A stretch of 23,538 nt of DNA from JANWZL01 sp041640815 (GCA_041640815.1 JBEPZO010000033.1:1-23538); one strand, 5' to 3'; numbered from the stretch's first letter, positions 7,345 to 15,812 are shown. Notes: generated from the sequence alone by a model not told the origin. A program made the numbers and translations.

Positions 7345-8172
7345 GTGCATTTCGATCTTCACTGCCATTCGACCGCCTCCGATGGAGTGCTGACGCCCTC
7401 GGCCGTAGTGAGCCGCGCGCACAGCCAGGGGGTGGACGTCCTCGCCTTGACCGATCACGACGACGTGCGCGGGCAAGCAGAAGCTGCCGAAGCGGCAGCC
7501 GCGTTAGGCATACGCTACATTCCTGGGGTGGAGATCTCGGTCACCTGGGGTGGACATACGCTGCATGTCGTCGGCCTGGGGGTGGATACCCACCACCCGC
7601 AGTTGCTCGCTGGCCTAGCAGCCAACCGGGCTGGACGTGCCGAGCGGGCGCGCCGCATGAGCGAAGCCCTGGCCCGCGTGGGCATACCCGGCGCCCTGGA
7701 AGGGGCCTATGCCTATGCCGTCAACAAAGACCTCATCGGTCGTACCCATTTCGCCCGCTTCCTGGTCGAGGAGGGCTACGTCAAGGACGTGAAGGCGGTG
7801 TTCAAGAACTACCTGGTCAAGGGCAAACCGGGCTATGTCGCGCATCAGTGGGCGAGCCTTGCGCAGGCCGTGCAATGGATCCATGCCGCCGGCGGTCAAG
7901 CGGTGCTCGCGCATCCTGGGCGGTGCAATTTCGGTAGCGAGAAGATGCGTGCCTTGCTGGCAGAGTTTCGCGACCTTGGAGGGGAGGCGATCGAGGTCGT
8001 CACCGGCAGCCATACCGCAGAGCAGGTGCCGATTTATGCCAAGTTGGCGCAAGAATTCGGCCTCTATGCCTCCTGTGGCTCCGACTTCCATGCCCCCGGC
8101 GAGGGCGGCCGCGAGCTCGGCCGCCTTGGGCCCCTGCCCGCGATCTGTCGCCCCATCTGGGCGACGTGGTGA
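7345..8172 (+). CDS. PHP-domain phosphoesterase (YciV/TrpH, RNase AM-like)
   Basis: 275 residues. PHP metal-site motifs are intact: HCHST (residues 6-10), TDHDD (36-40), VEIS (62-65), AHPGR (189-193) and CGSDFHA (244-250, with D247 and H249). The E. coli relative YciV (TrpH, RNase AM) is a 5'-3' exonuclease that trims 5S and other rRNA 5' ends and attacks 3',5'-pNp; this role is transferred by family. The start is GTG: an in-frame TGA lies at 7315-7317 and no ATG follows before the conserved HFDLHCH. There is no evident SD, and the leader is short. It is the first gene of the operon; the pairing with yciO also occurs in E. coli, which supports the assignment. The protein ends with RPIWATW, a usual family terminus. 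Confidence 0.9.
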   Translation: MHFDLHCHSTASDGVLTPSAVVSRAHSQGVDVLALTDHDDVRGQAEAAEAAAALGIRYIPGVEISVTWGGHTLHVVGLGVDTHHPQLLAGLAANRAGRAERARRMSEALARVGIPGALEGAYAYAVNKDLIGRTHFARFLVEEGYVKDVKAVFKNYLVKGKPGYVAHQWASLAQAVQWIHAAGGQAVLAHPGRCNFGSEKMRALLAEFRDLGGEAIEVVTGSHTAEQVPIYAKLAQEFGLYASCGSDFHAPGEGGRELGRLGPLPAICRPIWATW

Positions 8173-8182
8173 ACTGTCCTCC

Positions 8183-8809
8183 GTGGCCCAATATTTCAGC
8201 GTCCATCCGGACAACCCACAGCCGCGCCTCATCCGGGAGACGGCGCGCATCCTGCGCGCAGGCGGGATCATGGTCTATCCCACCGATTCCAGCTATGCCT
8301 TGGGGTGCATGATCGGCAACAAGGAGGGCATGGAGCGCATCCGTGCGATTCGCCAAGTGGATGATCGGCATTTCTTCACCCTGGTCTGTCGCGACCTATC
8401 CGACATCGCCCGTTACGCCAAGGTGGACAACCGCCGCTACCGCCTGCTCAAGGCGGCCACCCCAGGCGGCTTCACCTTCATCCTGGAGGCCACTAGAGAG
8501 GTGCCGCGGCGTCTGCTCCACCCCAAGCGCAACACCATCGGCCTGCGAATTCCCGATCATGCCGTGGTCAGCGCCCTACTGAGCGAGCTCGATGAACCAA
8601 TCCTATCGGTGAGCCTGATCCTGCCCGATGCGGAACAGCCCTGTAATGACCCGCTCGACATCCGGGGCTTGGTCGAGAAGCGGGTGGACGTCATCCTGGA
8701 TGCCGGCCCATGCAGTCTGGAGCCCAGCACGGTGATCGATCTGAGCGGCGAGGTGGCTCAAGTCATTCGGCGCGGCCGCGCCGACCCTCGCCTGCTGGGG
8801 CTGGAATGA
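8183..8809 (+). CDS. yciO: YciO, Sua5/YrdC/YciO family protein
   Basis: 208 residues, close to the roughly 206 of E. coli YciO, and collinear with it: MAQYFSVHPDNPQPRLI at the start, YPTDSSYALGC (31-41), RHFFTLVCRDLSDIARY, TFILEATREVPRRLL, KRNTIGLRIP and STVIDLSG near the C-terminus. The family fold binds RNA and nucleotides; the related TsaC/Sua5 makes threonylcarbamoyl-AMP for tRNA t6A37. YciO itself usually does not replace TsaC in vivo, so role is uncertain. The start is GTG at 8183, fixed by this N-terminal match although the frame is open far upstream inside the PHP gene. Only 10 nt separate it from the PHP stop; no good SD is visible, so it probably relies on translational coupling. 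Confidence 0.9.
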   Translation: MAQYFSVHPDNPQPRLIRETARILRAGGIMVYPTDSSYALGCMIGNKEGMERIRAIRQVDDRHFFTLVCRDLSDIARYAKVDNRRYRLLKAATPGGFTFILEATREVPRRLLHPKRNTIGLRIPDHAVVSALLSELDEPILSVSLILPDAEQPCNDPLDIRGLVEKRVDVILDAGPCSLEPSTVIDLSGEVAQVIRRGRADPRLLGLE

Positions 8810-8823
8810 GAGGTAACTGAAAC

Positions 8824-9528
8824 TTGGAGCTCACCCTCATCCAAAAGATCGCCGTTTTCGCGCTGCCGGTGGTGTACGCCATCACCCTACATGAGGCCGC
8901 GCATGGCTACGCTGCGCGCCGGTTCGGCGACCGCACGGCTGAGCTGGCTGGGCGCATCAGCCTCAATCCTTTGCGTCACGTCGATCCGGTAGGGACCCTC
9001 ATCGTGCCCTTGGCCATCTTGTTGCTTTCCAAACTCGCGGGCGGGGGCGGCATCCTGTTCGGATGGGCCAAGCCGGTGCCGGTCAATTTCCGCAACCTGC
9101 ACCGCCCGAAACAGGATATGCTCTGGGTAGCGGCAGCCGGGCCGGGCGCCAACCTGGTCATGGCCCTGTTCTGGACCGCGATGATCAAGCTGTCGCTCCT
9201 GATCCAGGCGAGTGCTTTCGCCACGCCGCTCGCGCTGATGGGGGCGGCCGGTGTGTTCATCAATGCCATCTTGATGGCGCTCAACCTCCTGCCGCTGCCG
9301 CCCCTGGATGGTGGGCGCATCGCCGTAAGCCTTCTGCCGCCGCGGCTTGCCTATGCGCTCGCCCGCGTGGAGCCGTATGGTCTGTTCATCCTCCTGGCCC
9401 TGATTCTCACCGGCCTGCTCGGCGCAATCCTCTGGCCCATGATCCAGGCCGTCATCGCCCTTTGCGCCAAGGTCTTCGGTCTGCATGACATCGAGCTTTT
9501 GGCGCTGATCCAGATCGTCCTCAACTAA
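8824..9528 (+). CDS. Site-2 protease family zinc metalloprotease (peptidase M50)
   Basis: 234 residues, an integral membrane zinc protease. HEAAH at residues 23-27 is the HExxH zinc motif inside the first membrane helix; the second M50 motif is NLLPLPPLDGG at 154-164, with D162 the third ligand. Family-typical GWAKPVPVN (80-88) and AAAGPGANL (103-111) lie between. Hydrophobic helices flank both motifs. Substrate is unknown; such short S2Ps without a PDZ domain are common beside trpS and scpA in Proteobacteria. The start is TTG at 8824: an in-frame TGA lies two codons upstream at 8818, so no earlier start is possible, and GAGG at 8810-8813 stands 10 nt away, overlapping the yciO stop. Confidence 0.9.
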   Translation: MELTLIQKIAVFALPVVYAITLHEAAHGYAARRFGDRTAELAGRISLNPLRHVDPVGTLIVPLAILLLSKLAGGGGILFGWAKPVPVNFRNLHRPKQDMLWVAAAGPGANLVMALFWTAMIKLSLLIQASAFATPLALMGAAGVFINAILMALNLLPLPPLDGGRIAVSLLPPRLAYALARVEPYGLFILLALILTGLLGAILWPMIQAVIALCAKVFGLHDIELLALIQIVLN

Positions 9529-9539
9529 TCTCTGCTCCC

Positions 9540-10742
9540 ATGTACGCCGATCGAGTCCTCTCCGGCATGCGTCCCACCGGCAGCCTGCATCTGGGGCACT
9601 ATCACGGGGTGCTCAAAAACTGGCTCAAGCTGCAGCACGAATACGAATGCCTCTTTTTTGTCGCCGACTGGCACGCCTTGACCACCCACTACGACGATCC
9701 GCACAGCATCGAGGAGAATACCCGGCAGATGGTCATCGACTGGCTGGCCGCCGGCATCGACCCGACCAAGGCGACGCTGTTCATCCAGTCCCAGGTGATC
9801 GAGCACGCGGAGCTGCACCTGCTGCTATCGATGATGACGCCCTTGGGGTGGCTGGAGCGCATTCCGACCTACAAGGACCAGCAAGACAAACTCAGCGATC
9901 GTGACCTCTCCACTTACGGCTTCCTCGGCTATCCGCTGCTGCAGGCGGCCGACATCCTCATCTACCGCGCCAACAAGGTGCCGGTGGGAGAGGACCAGGT
10001 GCCGCACATCGAGTTTGCGCGCGAGATCGCGCGCCGGTTCAACCACCTGTACGGTAAAGAGCCCGGCTACGAGGAGAAGGCGCAGGCGGCCATCAAGAAA
10101 TTAGGCAGCAAAAAGGCCAAGCTCTACGAAGAGCTGCGCACGCGTTATCAGGAGCAGGGCGACGAGGCGGCCCTGGCCTCGGCGCGCGCTTTGCTGGCCG
10201 AGACGCAAAACTTGAGCCTGGGCGACAAGGAGCGCCTGTATGGCTATCTAGAGGGGGGCGGCAAGATGATCCTCACCGAGCCCGAGGCCTTGCTCACCCC
10301 CTCGGCCCGCATGCCGGGTCTGGACGGCCAGAAGATGTCCAAGTCTTACAACAACACCATCGCCTTGCGCGAGGATCCGCAACTGGTAAGCAAAAAGATC
10401 CGCACCATGCCGACCGACCCTGCGCGCATTCGGCGCACCGACCCCGGTAACCCGGAGAAGTGTCCGGTGTGGCAGTTGCACCTGGTCTATGCCAGCGAGG
10501 AGCAGAAGCAGTGGGTGCGCGAGGGCTGTACCACGGCGGCGATCGGCTGCCTCGACTGCAAGCAGCCGGTCATCGATGCGGTGTTGCGGGAGCTCAAGCC
10601 GATCCAGGAGCGGGCCAAGGCCCTGGCCGAAGACCCCGATGCGCTGCGCAACATCCTTGCCGACGGTTGCGAGAAGGCCCGTGATCTGGCGCGCGAGACG
10701 ATGCGCGACGTGCGCGAAGCCATGGGCCTTGCGCAGCTGTGA
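9540..10742 (+). CDS. trpS: Tryptophan--tRNA ligase (long form)
   Basis: 400 residues. A class I synthetase: the HIGH-type signature is HLGH at 17-20 (TGSLHLGHYHG), and the second signature is KMSKS at 265-269 in DGQKMSKSYNN. LQAADILIYRANKVPVGEDQ around 138-157 binds tryptophan and is typical of TrpRS. It charges tRNA-Trp in the cytoplasm. It is about 65 residues longer than the 334-residue E. coli enzyme; the extra stretch falls roughly at residues 170-240 (after FNHLYGKEPGYEEK, highly charged and helical, before ILTEPEALLTPSARMPG). This long form is also known from other beta- and gammaproteobacteria. ATG at 9540, 11 nt after the S2P stop, with no clear SD. Confidence 0.96.
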   Translation: MYADRVLSGMRPTGSLHLGHYHGVLKNWLKLQHEYECLFFVADWHALTTHYDDPHSIEENTRQMVIDWLAAGIDPTKATLFIQSQVIEHAELHLLLSMMTPLGWLERIPTYKDQQDKLSDRDLSTYGFLGYPLLQAADILIYRANKVPVGEDQVPHIEFAREIARRFNHLYGKEPGYEEKAQAAIKKLGSKKAKLYEELRTRYQEQGDEAALASARALLAETQNLSLGDKERLYGYLEGGGKMILTEPEALLTPSARMPGLDGQKMSKSYNNTIALREDPQLVSKKIRTMPTDPARIRRTDPGNPEKCPVWQLHLVYASEEQKQWVREGCTTAAIGCLDCKQPVIDAVLRELKPIQERAKALAEDPDALRNILADGCEKARDLARETMRDVREAMGLAQL

Positions 10743-10769
10743 GGGCGAGGACCAGGCGGATTACAACCT

Positions 10770-10800
10770 CTTGAAATCTCTCCGTCATGGCCTTACCCAC
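10770..10800 (+). promoter_or_regulatory. Candidate heat-shock (sigma-32 type) promoter before lon
   Basis: CTTGAAA at 10770-10776 is an exact match to the sigma-32 -35 consensus. The -10 side is imperfect: CCTTACCC begins 14 nt later, and ACCCAC at 10795-10800 resembles CCCCAT but at a long spacing of 18 nt. It lies in the 87-nt gap between trpS and lon, so lon can have its own start site near 10800-10810. TTGAAA could also serve as a sigma-70 -35, but no good -10 follows. Confidence 0.4.
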
Positions 10801-10829
10801 TGGATGTGACGCATGCTGGTGAGGCTAAC

Positions 10830-13241
10830 ATGACCGAAACGCATCAACCCATCGAAGGCGAGCTCGTTGAGCCGGCCGCTAGCCAGCCGGACGAGGCGGG
10901 CGGGGGCGGCCTGCCAGCGCAAACTTGGCCCAATGCCATCCATCTCTTGCCGATGACCGAGCGGCCCTTCTTCCCGGCGCAGACCCTGCCGTTGCTGATG
11001 AACGAGGGGCCGTGGATGGAGACGGTGAAACGCATCGGCGACACGCCGCATCACCTCGTCGGCCTGGTGCTGGTGCGGGGCGACAAGTCGGACACCGCCA
11101 GACCTGAGGATTTCTACTCGGTCGGCACCTTGGTGCGCATGCACCATCCCATGCGGGCCGATGGCAAGATCCAGTTCATCGCGGAAGGGATCACCCGTTT
11201 TCGTATCGCCGAGTGGATTTCTGGGCAGCCGCCGTTCTTCGCGCGCGTCGAATATCCGGCCGAAAGCCGTCAGGACGCCAGCAACGACGAGATCAAGGCC
11301 TATGCGCTCGCCATCATCAACGCCATCAAGGAGCTGCTGCCGCTCAACCCCTTGTACACCGAGGAACTGAAGTTCTTCCTCAACCGCTTCTCACCGAACG
11401 AGCCTTCGCTGCTCACCGATTTCGCCGCCAGCCTGACCACGGCGCCAAAAGAAAAGCTGCAGGAAGTGCTGGAGTCGTTCAGTCTGCGCCGTCGCATGGA
11501 AAAGGTTTTGGTGCTGGTGAAGAAAGAGCTGGAGGTGGCGCGGTTACAGTCCAAGATCCGCAGTCAAGTCGAGGAGAAGTTGACGCGGCAGCAGCGCGAA
11601 TTCTTCTTGCGCGAGCAACTCAAGGTGATCCAGAAAGAGCTGGGCATCGCCAAGGACGACCGTACCGCCGATCTCGAGCTCTACCAGGAGCGCATCCGTA
11701 AGCTCAAGCTGCCGCCGCACGCCGAGAAAAAGCTCAACGAGGAGATGAACAAACTCGCCGGCCTGGAGCATGGCTCGCCGGAGTACACCGTCACCCGCAA
11801 CTACCTCGACTGGCTCACCAGTCTGCCCTGGGGCAAGCACACCCGCGACAAGCTCGACCTCACGCGCGCCCGCAAGATCCTCGACCAGGACCACGACGGC
11901 CTGGATGACGTCAAGGAGCGCATCATCGAATTCCTGGCGGTCGGCGCAATGAAGGGCGAGGTGGCCGGTTCCATCCTGCTGCTCGTCGGCCCCCCCGGCG
12001 TGGGCAAGACCTCCATCGGCCGCTCCATCGCGCGCGCCCTGGGGCGCAAGTTCTACCGCTTCTCGGTCGGTGGCATGCGCGACGAGGCCGAGATCAAGGG
12101 GCATCGCCGCACCTATATCGGCGCCATGCCCGGCAAGTTCATCCAGGCCATCAAGGAGGTGGAATCGCAAAACCCGGTCATCATGCTCGACGAGGTGGAC
12201 AAGATCGGCGCCTCCTATCATGGCGACCCGGCCAGCGCCTTGCTCGAGGTGCTCGACCCCGAGCAAAACGCCGAATTCCTAGACCACTATCTGGACGTGC
12301 GCTTCGATCTGTCGAAGGTGCTGTTCATCTGCACCGCCAACCAGCTCGACACCATCCCGGCACCGCTCCTGGATCGCATGGAGGTCATCCGCCTACCGGG
12401 CTATCTGACCGAGGAAAAGCTGGCCATCGCCCGGCATCACCTTTGGCCGAAGCAACTGAAGAAGGCGGGCCTCAAGCGTGGCCAGATCAGCATCACCGAG
12501 GCCGCCATCCGCCGCATCATCGAAGGCTACGCCCGCGAAGCCGGCGTGCGCCAGCTGGAGCAGGCCCTAGGCAGGGTGGTGCGCAAGGCGGTGGTGAAAA
12601 TCGTGCGCGGAGAGACAGAACACCTACACGTCACGGCCGACGACGTGCAGGCCTACATGGACCAGCCGCCACACCTGCCGGAGCGCCCCCCCACCGGCGT
12701 CGGGGTGGTCACGGGATTGGCCTGGACGCCGTTGGGCGGCGCCACCCTCACCATCGAGGCCACCAAGGTGCACACCTTGAACCGGGGCTTCAAGCTCACC
12801 GGCAAACTGGGGGAGGTGATGAAAGAGTCGGCGGAGATCGCCTACAGCTACATCGCCAGCCACCTCAAGCCCTATAAGGGCGATCCTGGCTTCTTCGACC
12901 AGGCCTTCGTGCACCTGCACGTGCCCGAGGGCGCCACACCGAAGGACGGTCCCAGCGCCGGCATCACCATGGCGACGGCGCTGCTGTCGCTTGCCCGCAA
13001 CGAGAAACTGAGCCGCCCACTGGCCATGACCGGCGAGCTCACCCTCACCGGGCATGTGCTCGCTGTTGGCGGCATTCGCGAAAAGGTGATCGCCGCCAAA
13101 CGGGTCAATCTGCGCGAGCTGATCCTGCCCGCCGCCAACCGGCCTGACTTCGAGCGCTTGCCCGAATATGTCAAGGAGGGGCTGACGGTGCATTTCGTCA
13201 AACACTACCGGGAGGTGGCCAAGTTGGTGTTCGAGACCTGA
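10830..13241 (+). CDS. lon: ATP-dependent Lon-type serine protease, AsrA-like subfamily
   Basis: 803 residues. Domains: LonN substrate-binding domain (about 30-220, LLPMTERPFFPAQTLPLL), coiled-coil region with QREFFLREQLKVIQKELG (about 255-275), AAA+ module with Walker A GPPGVGKTS at 387-395 and Walker B VIMLDEVDK at 450-458, and protease domain with PKDGPSAG (Ser709) and EKVIAAKR (Lys752) forming the Ser-Lys dyad, 43 apart as in E. coli Lon. It degrades unfolded and regulatory proteins. The N-domain (FFPAQTLPLLMNEGPWMETV, TPHHLVGL) resembles the second Lon of pseudomonads (PA0779, AsrA), not E. coli Lon (LPLRDVVVYPHM). It is also not next to clpX or hupB. ATG at 10830 follows GGTGAGG with 5 nt spacing; a GTG at 10806 is open but lacks an SD and would sit at the predicted transcript start. 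Confidence 0.93.
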   Translation: MTETHQPIEGELVEPAASQPDEAGGGGLPAQTWPNAIHLLPMTERPFFPAQTLPLLMNEGPWMETVKRIGDTPHHLVGLVLVRGDKSDTARPEDFYSVGTLVRMHHPMRADGKIQFIAEGITRFRIAEWISGQPPFFARVEYPAESRQDASNDEIKAYALAIINAIKELLPLNPLYTEELKFFLNRFSPNEPSLLTDFAASLTTAPKEKLQEVLESFSLRRRMEKVLVLVKKELEVARLQSKIRSQVEEKLTRQQREFFLREQLKVIQKELGIAKDDRTADLELYQERIRKLKLPPHAEKKLNEEMNKLAGLEHGSPEYTVTRNYLDWLTSLPWGKHTRDKLDLTRARKILDQDHDGLDDVKERIIEFLAVGAMKGEVAGSILLLVGPPGVGKTSIGRSIARALGRKFYRFSVGGMRDEAEIKGHRRTYIGAMPGKFIQAIKEVESQNPVIMLDEVDKIGASYHGDPASALLEVLDPEQNAEFLDHYLDVRFDLSKVLFICTANQLDTIPAPLLDRMEVIRLPGYLTEEKLAIARHHLWPKQLKKAGLKRGQISITEAAIRRIIEGYAREAGVRQLEQALGRVVRKAVVKIVRGETEHLHVTADDVQAYMDQPPHLPERPPTGVGVVTGLAWTPLGGATLTIEATKVHTLNRGFKLTGKLGEVMKESAEIAYSYIASHLKPYKGDPGFFDQAFVHLHVPEGATPKDGPSAGITMATALLSLARNEKLSRPLAMTGELTLTGHVLAVGGIREKVIAAKRVNLRELILPAANRPDFERLPEYVKEGLTVHFVKHYREVAKLVFET

Positions 13242-13277
13242 TGGCCAGGGCCGCACTGAGGGTAAGGTTGTCGCCAC

Positions 13278-14102
13278 ATGCTCGCTGAGCCATCGCCAGC
13301 GGTTCATGACGCACCCGTGGCACCGCGCGTCCGCGTGCTGGGTGAGGAATGGACCGAGCTGCCGCGGGATCTGTACATCCCGCCAGATGCCCTGGAGGTG
13401 ATCCTGGACGCCTTCGAAGGGCCCTTAGACCTCCTGCTGTGGCTGATACGGCGCAACAACATCAACGTGTTGGATATCCCGATGGCTGAGCTCACCCAGC
13501 AGTACATGGCCTATGTCGAGTCCATGCGCCGCCGCCGGCTGGAGCTTGCGGCAGAGTACCTGGTCATGGCGGCCATGCTGATCGAGATCAAGTCGCGCAT
13601 GTTGCTGCCGCGCCCGGTGAAGGTGGAAGAGGCGGGGACGGAAGATCCGCGTGCCGAGCTGGTACGCCGCCTGCTCGAATACGAACGGACACGGCTTGCC
13701 GCGCAAAACCTCGACGCCCTGCCCAGGTTGGGCCGCGATTTCCAGCCGGTATCGGTACTGGTCGTGAAGCTGGCCGTGGAGCGTCTGCCGCAGGTCAGGG
13801 TGGAGGACCTCCTTACTGCCTGGGGCGAGATCCTCAAGCGCGCCCGCCTGCGCCGCCATCACCGCGTCACACGCCAAGAGCTCTCCGTGCGCGAGCACAT
13901 GAGCCGCATCCTCAGGACCTTGCAGGCAGGCGGCTATAAGCTGTTTAGCGAACTCTTCCCAGCCGAGGGCGGGCGCCCCCTGCTGGTGGTCAGCCTTCTT
14001 GCCCTGCTCGAGCTGGCGAGGGAGCGTTTGGTGGAGATCGTACAGACCGCGCCCTTCGCTCCCATACACGTCCGTCTGTGCCATGCCGATCAGCCTGAAT
14101 GA
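13278..14102 (+). CDS. scpA: Segregation and condensation protein A
   Basis: 274 residues. ScpA is the kleisin that bridges SMC heads in the bacterial condensin-like complex. The N-terminal kleisin signature FEGPLDLLLWLIRRNNINVL spans residues 46-65, followed by IPMAELTQQYMAYV (67-80) and LAAEYLVMAAMLIEIKSRML (about 90-109), which contacts the SMC neck; the C-terminal winged helix that binds the SMC head is about 200-265. The first 40 residues are an extension richer in Pro and charged residues. ATG at 13278 gives this start, with GAGGG and AAGG stretches 10-20 nt upstream. It overlaps scpB by 20 nt. No smc gene is in the window. Confidence 0.95.
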   Translation: MLAEPSPAVHDAPVAPRVRVLGEEWTELPRDLYIPPDALEVILDAFEGPLDLLLWLIRRNNINVLDIPMAELTQQYMAYVESMRRRRLELAAEYLVMAAMLIEIKSRMLLPRPVKVEEAGTEDPRAELVRRLLEYERTRLAAQNLDALPRLGRDFQPVSVLVVKLAVERLPQVRVEDLLTAWGEILKRARLRRHHRVTRQELSVREHMSRILRTLQAGGYKLFSELFPAEGGRPLLVVSLLALLELARERLVEIVQTAPFAPIHVRLCHADQPE

Positions 14103-14667
14103 CCTCACGGATGTCAAGCGCGTGTTGGAGACCGTGTTGCTCGCGCACGGCCGGCCTGTCTCCACGGCCGAGTTGCGCAAGGTCTTTGAGGATGAGCTCA
14201 GCCCCGATTTCCTGCGCAAGGCCTTGGAGGCCCTGCGACAGGATTGGCAGGGCAGGGGGGTAGAGCTCGTGCAAGTGGCAGAGGGTTGGCGATTCCAGAC
14301 CCGCCCCGAATACCAGGTCTATCTCGAGCGACTCAATCCGGAAAAACCGGTCAAATACTCACGCGCCACGCTGGAGACCCTGGCCATCATCGCCTACCGG
14401 CAGCCCGTCACGCGTGGCGATATCGAGGAGATCCGCGGTGTAGCGGTCAGCAGTCAAATCATCAAGACCCTGGAGGAGCGTGGCTGGATCGAGACGGTCG
14501 GGCACAAGGACGTGCCCGGTCGCCCGGCCTTGTATGCCACCACGGCGCGCTTCTTGAGCGACCTCAACTTGCGCGCGCTGTCTGAACTGCCGCCCCTGCC
14601 AGAGGTCATGGATGCGGAACTGTTATCGCCGCGCAGTCCCGATAGCCCAACCGAAGCAAGCCCATAG
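14083..14667 (+). CDS. scpB: Segregation and condensation protein B
   Basis: 194 residues, two tandem winged-helix domains (about 8-85 and 90-170). The conserved block TLETLAIIAYRQPVTRGDIE (97-116) then EIRGV is diagnostic. ScpB dimers bind the central region of ScpA in the SMC complex and help chromosome segregation. MPISLNDLTDVKRVLE at 14083 is the right start: the open frame extends upstream only inside scpA. The 20-nt overlap with scpA implies translational coupling and balanced output. The C-terminus (after about 175) is Ser/Pro-rich and likely disordered. Confidence 0.95.
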   Translation: MPISLNDLTDVKRVLETVLLAHGRPVSTAELRKVFEDELSPDFLRKALEALRQDWQGRGVELVQVAEGWRFQTRPEYQVYLERLNPEKPVKYSRATLETLAIIAYRQPVTRGDIEEIRGVAVSSQIIKTLEERGWIETVGHKDVPGRPALYATTARFLSDLNLRALSELPPLPEVMDAELLSPRSPDSPTEASP

Positions 14668-14674
14668 ACTCGAC

Positions 14675-15604
14675 ATGCCGCGATTTTCCTACCTCGGCCG
14701 GCCGCTCAAGGCAATGCCGGAAGCGCTCGTCGGCCCCAGTGAGAAGCTGCACAAGATGCTGGCCGCAGCAGGGCTTGGTTCACGCCGTGATATGGAGGCG
14801 CTCATCGCCGCCGGGGCAGTGAGCCTCAACGGTCAGACCGCGCGGGTGGGCGATCGCGTCAAGCCCACGGACGTGGTGCGGGTGCATGGCCGCATCGTGC
14901 AGCTACCCTGGCGGCGGCTGCTGCCGCGGGTGATGCTGTATCACAAACCGGAAGGCGAAATCGTCTCGCGTGACGACCCGCAGGGACGCCCCTCGGTGTT
15001 CGACCGCCTGCCACAGCTCAAAGGGCAGCGTTGGGTCTCGGTCGGACGGCTCGACTTCAACACCGAGGGCCTGCTCATCTTCACCACTGACGGTGGACTT
15101 GCCAACCGCTTATCCCACCCCCGTTATCAGGTCGAGCGCGAGTATGCCGTGCGCGTTCTAGGAGAACTCACGGAAGAACAGATGCAGCGCCTTAAGCAAG
15201 GCATCGCGCTCGAAGATGGCCTGGCCAAGGTCGATCGCATCCTCGCCGCCGGCGGCGAGGGGGCCAACCACTGGTACCGGCTCGTCCTGCGTGAAGGGCG
15301 TAACCGGGAGGTGCGGCGACTCATCGAGGCCCTTGGTCTAACCGTAAGCCGCTTGATCCGGGTGCGCTTCGGTCCCATTGCCATGCCCGCGCGGTTAAAG
15401 CGAGGCATGCTGCTCGAGCTGACTGAGGCAGAGGTCGAGCAGCTGCTCGAATGGTGTGGGCTGACTCACCCAACCGCCGCCAGCAGGGCCGCGGACAAAC
15501 CACGCCTGGCCCAGGCGCGACAACATCCTTACCGCCAGCGGCTCACCAGGCAGAGGGCGGCTGGCGCAATGGCCGGCAAGGCCAGGAAAGAACGCGCTCC
15601 ATAG
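14675..15604 (+). CDS. rluB: 23S rRNA pseudouridine synthase, RluB type
   Basis: 309 residues. An N-terminal S4 RNA-binding domain (about 24-70, EKLHKMLAAAGLGSRRDMEA) precedes the RsuA/RluB-family catalytic domain (about 85-245), with GRLDFNTEGLLIFT starting at 124; Asp127 is the catalytic nucleophile. LREGRNREVRRL is another family hallmark. RluB modifies U2605 (E. coli numbering) in 23S rRNA helix 89-93 region. The C-tail (after about 250) is Arg/Ala-rich, basic and likely disordered, as often seen for RluB. ATG at 14675 follows the scpB stop by 7 nt; an in-frame ATG at 14714 and an open frame reaching 14612 are alternatives. The scpA-scpB-rluB order is conserved and supports RluB over RsuA or RluE/F. 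Confidence 0.9.
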   Translation: MPRFSYLGRPLKAMPEALVGPSEKLHKMLAAAGLGSRRDMEALIAAGAVSLNGQTARVGDRVKPTDVVRVHGRIVQLPWRRLLPRVMLYHKPEGEIVSRDDPQGRPSVFDRLPQLKGQRWVSVGRLDFNTEGLLIFTTDGGLANRLSHPRYQVEREYAVRVLGELTEEQMQRLKQGIALEDGLAKVDRILAAGGEGANHWYRLVLREGRNREVRRLIEALGLTVSRLIRVRFGPIAMPARLKRGMLLELTEAEVEQLLEWCGLTHPTAASRAADKPRLAQARQHPYRQRLTRQRAAGAMAGKARKERAP

Positions 15605-15611
15605 TCTAACC

Positions 15612-15812
15612 ATGGCGAAGTGGCTCATCACCCTAGGCATCGTCCTCGTTGCGCTCGGACTGCTTTGGCCACTCCTGGCCAAAATGGGCCTCGGTAGCCT
15701 GCCGGGCGATATCCGCATCGAGCGCAAGGGCTTTCATTTCTACTTTCCCATTACGAGCAGCCTGCTCATCTCCGCACTCGTCAGCCTGATCCTCTGGCTG
15801 TTCAGAAGGTAA
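15612..15812 (+). CDS. DUF2905 small inner-membrane protein
   Basis: 66 residues. Two hydrophobic segments (about residues 4-24 and 47-63) flank the conserved LGSLPGDIRIERKGFHFYFP stretch (27-46), the signature of DUF2905. A short Arg-Arg end follows. Function is unknown; it is probably a two-pass membrane protein. It starts 7 nt after the rluB stop and so is the last gene of the scp operon. The gap to ftsK that follows has promoter-like sequence, supporting a transcript boundary here. Confidence 0.9.
   Translation: MAKWLITLGIVLVALGLLWPLLAKMGLGSLPGDIRIERKGFHFYFPITSSLLISALVSLILWLFRR

Noticed and set aside
8183..8809. YciO considered as TsaC, the t6A synthesis enzyme
   Set aside because: N-terminus, length and internal blocks follow E. 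coli YciO, and it lies beside the PHP gene as in E. coli; TsaC is shorter and usually elsewhere.
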